Below are positions 1-5,379 of a stretch of DNA of 7,138 nt, piece after piece. The stretch's first letter is position 1. Every line of letters starts with the position of its first letter. This DNA is from Fidelibacterota bacterium (GTDB lineage Bacteria; Fidelibacterota; Fidelibacteria; Fidelibacterales; DSDE01), in the NCBI GenBank assembly GCA_011049095.1, contig DSDE01000116.1, positions 1 through 7,138 of the forward strand. Reading direction: 5' to 3'. Made by a program: the position numbers and the translations under genes. The notes beneath the pieces are model-generated. The model saw only the letters and a program-made list of their open reading frames with translations. It was not told where the DNA came from and did no database searches.

Positions 1-155
1 CAATAGAGGAAGTCTATGAACCTTATTTGATACAGGAAGGACTGATACAGCGCACCTCCCGGGGACGTATGGCCTTGCCCAGGTCTTATCAGCACCTGGG
101 TATCAATTTCAACAAAGCAATCAATCAGGAGAGTTTGTTTAATGACGAAATTTGA
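1..155 (+). CDS. ruvB: RuvB, Holliday junction branch-migration helicase (C-terminal end only)
   Basis: This is the last 50 codons of a gene that begins outside the window. The reading frame starts at base 3 and stops with TGA at 153-155. The peptide contains YEPYLIQEGLIQRTSRGR followed by LPRSYQHLGI, which matches the C-terminal winged-helix DNA-binding domain of RuvB (family pattern: EPYLIQ.GFLQRTPRGR, then YxHLG). RuvB is the hexameric AAA+ motor that drives RuvA-bound Holliday junctions; its ATPase domains are not visible here. After the conserved HLG the protein continues for about 18 residues, ending in NDEI, a slightly long tail. The last 14 bp overlap the start of queA in another frame, and a ruvB-queA pairing is seen in many bacteria. 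Identification from the C-terminus alone is still strong because the motif is distinctive. Confidence 0.9.
   Translation, partial: IEEVYEPYLIQEGLIQRTSRGRMALPRSYQHLGINFNKAINQESLFNDEI
127..132 (+). promoter_or_regulatory. Shine-Dalgarno site for queA, inside ruvB
   Basis: AGGAGA lies 9 bases upstream of the ATG at 142 and within the last codons of ruvB. It supports the 142 start, which gives QueA an N-terminus about 15 residues longer than usual, and implies that queA is translated from the ruvB message. Confidence 0.7.
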
Positions 156-1212
156 GATATTCAATACGAAGCCAAAAACATATCGTTTATCTGATTTTGA
201 CTACGAATTGCCAGAACAGCTCATTGCACAATTTCCTTCGGAAAAACGGGGTGACTCAAAAATGCTGCTCGTAAACCGTCAAAACGGGGAAATCACTCAC
301 AAAAAGTTTACAAATGTGATTGATTTTATTAATCCGGAAGACGTCCTCGTCATCAATAACACGAAGGTCTTTCCTGCCAGAATGGTAGCCCGCAAAGACA
401 AAACCGATGCCGAAGTCGAGGTCTTTTTGCTTCGGGAGCTGGAAAATCAGATCTGGGAAGTTTTAGTTAAGCCAGCCCGGAAAGTCCGCATCGGGAATAA
501 ACTCTATTTTACTGATGAGCTATACTGTGATGTGATAGACAATACTGTATCTGGCGGCAGAGTGGTACGCCACAATTGTGATCCCAAAACATTTATGGAT
601 TATGTGATGCAGGAAGGGAAATCCCCGCTTCCCCCTTACATAAAAAGAGACAGCAAGCCCATAGACAAAGAGCGCTATCAAACAGTTTTCGCTGAAAAAT
701 TAGGCGCCGTAGCCGCTCCCACAGCAGGACTTCATTTTAATCGAGAAATCATAAATGCCATTCAGGCCAAAGGCGTAGCTATTGTCACCATTACACTCCA
801 CATCGGCCTGGGGACTTTCAGGGCAGTGCAAGTGGAAGACCTTAATCGTCACAATATGGACTCCGAGCATTACACGATAAGTCAGGAAACGGCAGACATC
901 ATTAATGCGCGCCGCGCTCAGGGCGGCAGGTGCATCGCTGTCGGCACATCTACCATCAGGGCTCTGGAAAGCTCAACCATCAGCGATGACAGTGTGAATC
1001 CTCAAAACTCCTGGACAGATAAATTTATTTTTCCGCCTTACAATTTTCAGGTAGTCGATGCGATGATTACCAACTTTCACCAGCCAAAATCAACCCTCAT
1101 GATGCTGGTAAGCGCTTTTGCCAGCCGCGACCTTATGATGAAAGCCTATAGTATTGCCATCCACGAGAAATATTACTTTTTCTCGTATGGCGATGCGATG
1201 ATGATTATATGA
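142..1212 (+). CDS. queA: QueA, S-adenosylmethionine:tRNA ribosyltransferase-isomerase
   Basis: This cytosolic enzyme transfers and isomerises the ribosyl part of SAM onto 7-aminomethyl-7-deazaguanine in tRNA, making epoxyqueuosine at position 34 of GUN-anticodon tRNAs (Asp, Asn, His, Tyr). Family motifs appear in order over 356 residues: LSDFDYELP (16-24), NNTKVFPARM (72-81), PLPPYIKR (162-169), GAVAAPTAGLHF (188-199), TLHIGLGTF (218-226), SEHY (241-244), VGTSTIRALES (267-277), VVDAMITNFH (304-313), STLMMLVSAFA (317-327) and FFSYGDAM (346-353). The 142 start is supported by AGGAGA 9 bases upstream; it adds about 15 residues before the usual N-terminus, and no later start fits as well. The residue before GAVAAPTAG is Leu187 where the family usually has Pro. 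It overlaps ruvB by 14 bp and ispD by 4 bp. The neighbouring tRNA-Gln(UUG) is not a queuosine substrate. Confidence 0.96.
   Translation: MTKFEIFNTKPKTYRLSDFDYELPEQLIAQFPSEKRGDSKMLLVNRQNGEITHKKFTNVIDFINPEDVLVINNTKVFPARMVARKDKTDAEVEVFLLRELENQIWEVLVKPARKVRIGNKLYFTDELYCDVIDNTVSGGRVVRHNCDPKTFMDYVMQEGKSPLPPYIKRDSKPIDKERYQTVFAEKLGAVAAPTAGLHFNREIINAIQAKGVAIVTITLHIGLGTFRAVQVEDLNRHNMDSEHYTISQETADIINARRAQGGRCIAVGTSTIRALESSTISDDSVNPQNSWTDKFIFPPYNFQVVDAMITNFHQPKSTLMMLVSAFASRDLMMKAYSIAIHEKYYFFSYGDAMMII
1147..1200 (+). other. Long imperfect RNA hairpin at the 3' end of queA, just before the ispD start
   Basis: Read by hand, bases 1163-1170 (ACGAGAAA) pair perfectly with 1179-1186 (TTTCTCGT) around an 8-base loop at 1171-1178. 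After a 2-base bulge (CC, 1161-1162), bases 1151-1160 pair with 1187-1196, including two G-U pairs. Beyond one mismatch, 1147-1149 pair with 1198-1200, one of them G-U. The result is an 18-bp main stem within queA codons for a conserved C-terminal motif. It ends 8 bases before the ispD ATG. It has no 3' U-tract, so it does not look like an intrinsic terminator. A role in coupling ispD translation to queA is inference; coding constraint could explain part of it. Confidence 0.45.
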
Positions 1213-1901
1213 CAGCAAATGTAACTGTGATTATTCCTGCCGGGGGACGGGGCGACAGGCTGGGAAACAAGACACCGAAACAGCTAATACTGCTTGATGA
1301 CCGCTCTGTAATGGAGCACACAATCCGGCGCTTTTTAGAAATTGAAACCGTTGCCGAAATTATCATTGCCTGCCATCAAGATATTCTAGAGCCAGTCAGA
1401 AAAATGTGCACGCAAATGAATAGCAATGTGCCAATTCATTTCGCCCCCGGAGGCAGAGAACGTCAGGATTCAGTTTGGTCAGCAATGCTGATAGCCAATC
1501 CTTCATTTCCATATATTGCTATACATGACGCTGTGCGGCCATTCTTTCCAAAAAATATATTAACCGATGGTCTTAAAATGCTTCAAGATTCCAGTGGTCT
1601 GATTGCTGCGTCACCGCTGGTGCACACTATCAAAAGGGCTGAAAATAATATTATCCTTGAAACCCTCCCTCGCCAGCAGCTTTGGGAAATCCACACACCA
1701 CAGCTTTTCCATCGGAAAATTCTCTTTCGTGCACACCATGCAGCACAAAGAGACCAATTCTATGGCACAGATGACGCGATCTTAGCAGAGCGAATCGGTG
1801 AAAAAATAACTATTTTTCCCGATACCAATGAAAATATCAAAATTACCTATCCCGCGGACCTGGTTTTAGCCAAATATTTTCTAAAAAGGAAAAAGCAATG
1901 A
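1209..1901 (+). CDS. ispD: IspD, 2-C-methyl-D-erythritol 4-phosphate cytidylyltransferase
   Basis: Third step of the MEP isoprenoid pathway: CTP plus MEP gives CDP-methylerythritol and pyrophosphate. The 230-residue length is normal (E. coli about 236). Visible motifs are the glycine-rich CTP loop PAGGRGDRLG (10-19) with Arg17, then PKQ with Lys24 (23-25); GGRERQDSV (81-89); IHDAVRPF (105-112); Arg155; HTPQLF (162-167); GTDDA (186-190); and NIKITYPADL (209-218) with Lys211. Arg17, Lys24, Arg155 and Lys211 match the catalytic or binding residues of E. coli IspD (R20, K27, R157, K213). The loop reads PAGG where PAAG is commoner. The start codon overlaps the queA stop as ATGA and no Shine-Dalgarno sequence is visible, so translation probably depends on ribosomes finishing queA. 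ispF follows directly; IspD and IspF catalyse non-consecutive steps and are often adjacent. Confidence 0.96.
   Translation: MTANVTVIIPAGGRGDRLGNKTPKQLILLDDRSVMEHTIRRFLEIETVAEIIIACHQDILEPVRKMCTQMNSNVPIHFAPGGRERQDSVWSAMLIANPSFPYIAIHDAVRPFFPKNILTDGLKMLQDSSGLIAASPLVHTIKRAENNIILETLPRQQLWEIHTPQLFHRKILFRAHHAAQRDQFYGTDDAILAERIGEKITIFPDTNENIKITYPADLVLAKYFLKRKKQ
1886..1890 (+). promoter_or_regulatory. Shine-Dalgarno site for ispF, inside ispD
   Basis: AAGGA ends 7 bases before the ATG at 1898 and 16 bases before the alternative ATG at 1907. This favours the 1898 start (MIGMRIGYGYDVH) over the shorter one (MRIGYGYDVH). Confidence 0.6.
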
Positions 1902-2380
1902 TTGGAATGCGCATCGGGTATGGCTATGATGTACATTGCCTCAAAGCCGGAAGAAAACTCATATTAGGCGGCGTTGAGATTCTCCACTATCTGGGGCTCG
2001 ATGGTCACAGTGATGCCGATGTTTTGCTTCATGCCATCTGTGATGCCCTCCTGGGAGCTGCGGCTTTAGGTGACATCGGTCAGCAATTTCCCGATAATGA
2101 CCATCAATATAAAAATATCAGCAGTCTTATACTTCTGGAAAAGGTCGCCAAACTTATTGATAAACATAGCTTTATTATCGCCAATATTGATAGTACCCTG
2201 ATTTTGCAAAAACCAAAAATTGCTCCCTACATTCCCGATATGCGAAAAAATATTGCCAAAGCACTGAGTCTGGATATACAGCAGATTTCTGTAAAGGCCA
2301 CAACTGAAGAATATTTGGGATTTACAGGAAACGAGGAAGGTATTGCAGCCTCGGCCATCACCCTTTTGCTGCCTCGATAA
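1898..2380 (+). CDS. ispF: IspF, 2-C-methyl-D-erythritol 2,4-cyclodiphosphate synthase
   Basis: Fifth step of the MEP pathway: cyclises CDP-ME 2-phosphate to MEcPP, releasing CMP. IspF acts as a trimer with active sites between subunits. The 160-residue protein carries the whole family pattern: GYGYDVH (7-13), GHSDADVLLHAICDALLGA (36-54), GDIGQQFPD (58-66), ANIDSTLILQKPKIAPY and KATTEEYLGFTG followed by EGIAASA near the C-terminus. Asp11, His13 and His45 correspond to the metal ligands of E. coli IspF (D8, H10, H42). The 1898 start is favoured by an AAGGA 7 bases upstream, and it overlaps the ispD stop by 4 bp; a start at 1907 would be nearer the usual N-terminus but is poorly spaced. The dedA-family gene begins 3 bases after the stop. 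Confidence 0.97.
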   Translation: MIGMRIGYGYDVHCLKAGRKLILGGVEILHYLGLDGHSDADVLLHAICDALLGAAALGDIGQQFPDNDHQYKNISSLILLEKVAKLIDKHSFIIANIDSTLILQKPKIAPYIPDMRKNIAKALSLDIQQISVKATTEEYLGFTGNEEGIAASAITLLLPR

Positions 2381-2383
2381 ATT

Positions 2384-3013
2384 ATGGAACAGCTCACGAC
2401 TTTCTACCATTACCTGCTGTCGGTAAGCCCTATTTGGTATATTATCATCGTTTTGCTGATTATGTTCGCGGAAAATATTTTTTCCCCCGTGCCCGGCGAC
2501 ACGATTCTTGTTTTTTCCGTTTACGTCTTTACTATCAGACAAGATTCCCTGCTGCTTCTTTTCCTTCTGGCCTTTATTTTTAGTATGGCGGGCTTTTTCT
2601 TGATGTTTGCCTTTGGCCGAAAATGGGGTAAACGATATTTGCTGGAAAAGAATTTCTATTGTTTCCCGGCTCGATATATTCAAAAGATTGAATTAAAATT
2701 TGAGAAATACGGTATAGCCCTGCTGGTATTTAGCCGCTTTTTGCCTGGCTTTCGAGCAATTATTGCCCTCTTTAGCGGTTTCAGCAATTATTCAAAAAGT
2801 ATTGTTTTCCTCCTGGTCTCATTATCCACACTCCTATGGAATGGCTTGCTCACCGGCGTTGGCATCTACCTGGGCGAAAATTGGCAAACCATTGAAAAAC
2901 TGCTAAAAAATTATAGCCAGGCAATCGCCATCTTTTTTGCACTCATATTCATCAGTTGGGCCTATCGCCGAATTCGAGATTTTAAACAGCTTAAAAAAGG
3001 AGACACAGCATGA
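2384..3013 (+). CDS. DedA-family (SNARE-associated/PF09335-type) integral membrane protein
   Basis: A 209-residue hydrophobic protein of the inner membrane. The DedA signature is present: an acidic residue, then a re-entrant loop motif (E30 ... PVPGD 35-39), GR at 78-79 after a hydrophobic stretch, FEKYG (106-110), FSRFLPGFR (116-124) with Arg118 and Arg124, a Gly/Trp-containing helix (W152, G154, G158) and a last hydrophobic segment at about 177-194 before a basic tail. E30/D39 and R118/R124 are the type of charged pairs needed for function in E. coli YqjA/YghB. DedA proteins support membrane proton-motive force and envelope integrity; one branch (B. subtilis UptA) recycles undecaprenyl phosphate. 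Its place between MEP genes fits a lipid-carrier role, but the substrate is inferred. No Shine-Dalgarno is visible; it starts 3 bases after ispF and overlaps gltX by 4 bp. Confidence 0.88.
   Translation: MEQLTTFYHYLLSVSPIWYIIIVLLIMFAENIFSPVPGDTILVFSVYVFTIRQDSLLLLFLLAFIFSMAGFFLMFAFGRKWGKRYLLEKNFYCFPARYIQKIELKFEKYGIALLVFSRFLPGFRAIIALFSGFSNYSKSIVFLLVSLSTLLWNGLLTGVGIYLGENWQTIEKLLKNYSQAIAIFFALIFISWAYRRIRDFKQLKKGDTA
2997..3003 (+). promoter_or_regulatory. Strong Shine-Dalgarno site for gltX, inside dedA
   Basis: AAGGAGA lies 6 bases before the ATG at 3010, within the last codons of the dedA-family gene. It is among the strongest ribosome binding sites in the window and supports the 4-bp ATGA overlap start of gltX. 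Confidence 0.75.
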
Positions 3014-4440
3014 TACCTGTTGTCCGATTTGCTCCCAGCCCCACCGGCTGGCTTCATGTTGGCGGATTGCGCACCGCCCTCTACAATTATCTTTTTGCCC
3101 GTCAATCCGGCGGGAAATTTATTCTGCGTATTGAAGATACTGACAAAACCCGCTATGTGCCAGGAGCTGTGGATAAACTCATTGAGAGCCTGAAGCAGAT
3201 GGGCATCAACTATGATGCAGGTCCGGGAAAAAATGATGATTTTGGACCATATATACAAAGCGAGCGGCTGCCGCTTTATCATAAAGAGGCACAGCGACTT
3301 TTAGAAAATGCTAAAGCTTACCGCTGTTTCTGCAGCTCAGAACGCCTGGAAGCCCTGCGCAGCCAGCAGATAGCCAGGGGTGAAGCGCCGGGCTACGACG
3401 GCAAATGCCGCAGTATTTCACCAGCGGAATCAAATACACTGGCCGACAAAGAACCCTTTGTTATTCGCCTAAAAACCCCGCTGAGCGGTGAGATAAGCTT
3501 TAAAGACATTATCAGAGGTAATATTACTGTGGAATACAGTAAAATTGATGATCAGGTTCTGATGAAATCCGACGGCTATCCCACCTACCATCTGGCCAAT
3601 GTAGTAGATGACCATTATATGGAGGTCTCTCATGTCATTCGTGGTGAAGAGTGGCTTCCCAGCCTTCCAAAGCATCTCCTTCTCTATCAATACCTTGGCT
3701 GGAATCCGCCGCTTTTTGCGCATCTTCCCCTGTTGCTGAACAGCGATCGCAGTAAACTTTCCAAAAGGCAAGGCGATGTGGCGGTTGAAGATTATCTTCT
3801 CAACGGCTATCTGCCCGAGGCCCTCAATAATTATCTGGCGCTTTTAGGATGGAATCCCGGCACTGATGAAGAATTTTTCTCGATGGCACAACTTATTGAG
3901 CTCTTTTCATTAGAAAGGGTGAACAAATCGGGGGCTGTTTTTGATCCGGTGAAACTCAAATGGATGAATAGCCGCTATATTCAGCAGCTCAGCCCGGAAA
4001 AGATCACCAAAATAGTAGAGCCCTTCATTAAGAATTGTCAGCTAACAAGTGAAAAGACCGCCATTATCGTTCCAGCTCTGCAAAACAATATCCAAACGCT
4101 GTCAGATATGCCTGATGAGATTAAAAAACTCCAGACTGCTCCTCAAAAACCAAACGATGATGAGGCGCTAACCCTTATAAATGCCGGCTCAACCCGCCTG
4201 CTGTTCGAGGCCTTTATTCAAGAATGTGAAAACCTTCAAATAATGACCGCTTTAAAATTTAAAGAGACTATGAAACTGGTCCAAAAGCGACACAGCATCA
4301 AAGGGAAACTGCTGTGGATGCCCATCAGACTGGCCCTTACAGGAGAAATGCACGGCCCCGATCTAGCTAGCATCTCCGCTTTCCTTGACGTGAAAGAAAT
4401 AACTAAAAGGATGAAGGCTGCATTACTATGGCTAAGCTGA
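3010..4440 (+). CDS. gltX: GltX, glutamyl-tRNA synthetase (class I), possibly non-discriminating
   Basis: Charges tRNA with glutamate in the cytosol. The 476-residue protein has the bacterial GluRS layout: Rossmann-fold catalytic part with the HIGH-type motif in PSPTGWLHVGG (9-19), RIEDTD (40-45), a cysteine-rich insert (C106-x-C108 ... C133), YPTYHLANVVDD (190-201), HVIRGEEW (208-215), the KMSKS-type loop KLSKR (249-253), and a helical anticodon-binding part with KGKLLWMPIR (431-440) and LTGEMHGPDL (443-452). The fourth zinc-ligand position of E. coli (H127) is Ser135 here. The segment PALQNNIQTLSD (355-366) aligns by eye with the loop holding the tRNA-Glu-discriminating Arg358 of Thermus thermophilus, but has Gln358-Asn359-Asn360 and no Arg. 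With tRNA-Gln nearby this suggests charging of both tRNA-Glu and tRNA-Gln; that is inference. It overlaps dedA by 4 bp and ispE by 13 bp. Confidence 0.97.
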   Translation: MIPVVRFAPSPTGWLHVGGLRTALYNYLFARQSGGKFILRIEDTDKTRYVPGAVDKLIESLKQMGINYDAGPGKNDDFGPYIQSERLPLYHKEAQRLLENAKAYRCFCSSERLEALRSQQIARGEAPGYDGKCRSISPAESNTLADKEPFVIRLKTPLSGEISFKDIIRGNITVEYSKIDDQVLMKSDGYPTYHLANVVDDHYMEVSHVIRGEEWLPSLPKHLLLYQYLGWNPPLFAHLPLLLNSDRSKLSKRQGDVAVEDYLLNGYLPEALNNYLALLGWNPGTDEEFFSMAQLIELFSLERVNKSGAVFDPVKLKWMNSRYIQQLSPEKITKIVEPFIKNCQLTSEKTAIIVPALQNNIQTLSDMPDEIKKLQTAPQKPNDDEALTLINAGSTRLLFEAFIQECENLQIMTALKFKETMKLVQKRHSIKGKLLWMPIRLALTGEMHGPDLASISAFLDVKEITKRMKAALLWLS

Positions 4441-5279
4441 AAAGCTATGCTAAAATAAATATCGGCCTGAGAATATTAGGCCGACGCCCTGCAGACGCTT
4501 ATCATCTTTTAGAAAGCATTCTCGTAGAGATCTCACTCCACGACAAGCTAAATATCGATTTAAACAACAAAGGTGTATGTAAAATCAAGTGCAGCGATTT
4601 ATCAATCCCCATTAACGAAGAAAACACAATAATAAAGGCCTGGAATAGAATCAAACCCTATCTCCCGCCAGACTTAGGCGCAGATATTTACTTGGAGAAG
4701 ATCATACCAAGCGGATCAGGAATGGGTGGAGGCAGCTCCAATGCGGCAGCAATCCTCAAATATCTGGATCCCTATTGCATCGAAAAAGCGCCGCTCTCCC
4801 AACTGGCGCTCTCTATCGGCGCTGATGTCCCGTTCTTTCTCAATGGAGGCACTATGCTGGCAAATGGCATCGGCGAAATATTGACACCCTACTCGCTGGA
4901 CTTTCCCCCGAATATCCTCCTGGTAAAAGCACCGGAAAGCATCAGCACCCCATGGGCTTATAAGGCACTAAAAATTCCCTTGACAGTTGAAATAAAAAAA
5001 GCTATTTTTGCAGGCTTTCCGGTAGCATGGCAAAACCGGGCGCTTTTTGAAAATGAGTTTGAGAAGGTTATCTATCCGGCATATCCACAAATTGGCAAGA
5101 TTAAAGAGGTCTTGCTCAAGTCAGGAGCAGACTATGCCAGTTTGTCGGGTTCGGGCTCGACTGTGTTTGGAATCTTTGATAACCGGGCGGCGCTGAAAAT
5201 CGCAGAAGCGCGATGCAGTGAATTTGGAATCTGTTACACAGCAGAGCCGGTTCGTCGCTCACCTTCGGGGGTCGTCTAA
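4428..5279 (+). CDS. ispE: IspE, 4-diphosphocytidyl-2-C-methyl-D-erythritol kinase
   Basis: Fourth step of the MEP pathway: ATP-dependent phosphorylation of CDP-methylerythritol, giving the substrate of IspF. GHMP-kinase architecture over 283 residues, the same length as E. coli IspE: SYAKINIGL (6-14) with catalytic-type Lys10; YHLLESI (25-31); the ATP loop IPSGSGMGGGSSNAAA (93-108); GADVPFFLNGG (131-141) with catalytic-type Asp133; and the third GHMP motif LSGSGSTVFGIF (239-250). The usual DGYH before the substrate strand reads DAYH. The start lies 13 bp inside gltX, with GAAGG at 4413-4417 as a moderate Shine-Dalgarno. The last four codons (Ser280 to Val283) and the TAA stop lie inside the tRNA-Gln gene; Ser280 begins exactly at tRNA nucleotide 1. 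The reading frame is otherwise normal. Confidence 0.96.
   Translation: MAKLKSYAKINIGLRILGRRPADAYHLLESILVEISLHDKLNIDLNNKGVCKIKCSDLSIPINEENTIIKAWNRIKPYLPPDLGADIYLEKIIPSGSGMGGGSSNAAAILKYLDPYCIEKAPLSQLALSIGADVPFFLNGGTMLANGIGEILTPYSLDFPPNILLVKAPESISTPWAYKALKIPLTVEIKKAIFAGFPVAWQNRALFENEFEKVIYPAYPQIGKIKEVLLKSGADYASLSGSGSTVFGIFDNRAALKIAEARCSEFGICYTAEPVRRSPSGVV
4980..5008 (+). promoter_or_regulatory. Candidate sigma70-type promoter inside ispE
   Basis: A perfect TTGACA (4980-4985) is followed after 17 bases by TATTTT (5003-5008), which matches 4 of 6 positions of TATAAT. Transcription would start near 5015, about 250 bases before tRNA-Gln, and could drive tRNA-Gln, prs, rplY and pth independently of the upstream genes. 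The match was found by eye in AT-rich coding DNA, so chance is a real possibility. Confidence 0.3.
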
Positions 5280-5335
5280 TGGCAGGACAGCGGGTTTTGG
5301 TCCCGCCGGTCGGGGTTCGAATCCCTGCCCCTGAG
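5265..5335 (+). tRNA. tRNA-Gln, anticodon UUG
   Basis: A full cloverleaf can be folded by hand over 71 bases. The acceptor stem 5265-5271 pairs with 5328-5334 (U1-A72, C-G, one G-U, then four G-C). The D-stem 5274-5277 pairs with 5285-5288 (one U-G) around the loop AATGGCA, with A14, G18, G19 and A21 in place. The anticodon stem 5290-5294 pairs with 5302-5306 and the loop TTTTGGT puts UUG at 5297-5299, reading CAA and, by wobble, CAG. The variable region is 4 bases (5307-5310). The T-stem 5311-5315 pairs with 5323-5327 around TTCGAAT. The discriminator is G73 at 5335. The bases after it read CTA, so CCA is not encoded and must be added enzymatically. The first 15 bases are also the end of ispE. 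The U1-A72 pair is the bacterial tRNA-Gln identity feature read by GlnRS and GatCAB. Confidence 0.96.
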
Positions 5336-5379
5336 CTAATCCAAATACAGTCAAATAACGTACAAATCAGAGTGAAAAG
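5336..5379 (+). other. Longest intergenic gap (tRNA-Gln to prs)
   Basis: These 44 AT-rich bases separate the tRNA from prs. I see no terminator hairpin and no convincing promoter pair. A weak purine-rich stretch, GAGTGA at 5370-5375, is the only Shine-Dalgarno candidate for prs, at a short distance of 4 bases. The lack of a terminator suggests that the tRNA and prs share a transcript. Confidence 0.5.

Noticed and set aside
909..926. Short GC-rich inverted repeat GCCGC/GCGGC in queA
   Set aside because: A 5-bp stem inside coding sequence with no U-tract or nearby start; not distinguishable from chance.
2066..2683. 205-codon open frame on the - strand across ispF and the dedA-family gene
   Set aside because: It is antisense to two well-supported genes, has low-complexity charged stretches (Lys/Gln/Asn-rich) and no recognisable domain.
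2962..3282. 106-codon - strand open frame over the dedA/gltX junction
   Set aside because: It is antisense to the conserved GluRS N-terminus and has no family features.
5166..5232. Direct repeat TTTGGAATCT (5166-5175 and 5223-5232)
   Set aside because: Ten bases in two copies within AT-rich coding DNA is close to chance, and both copies encode normal IspE residues.
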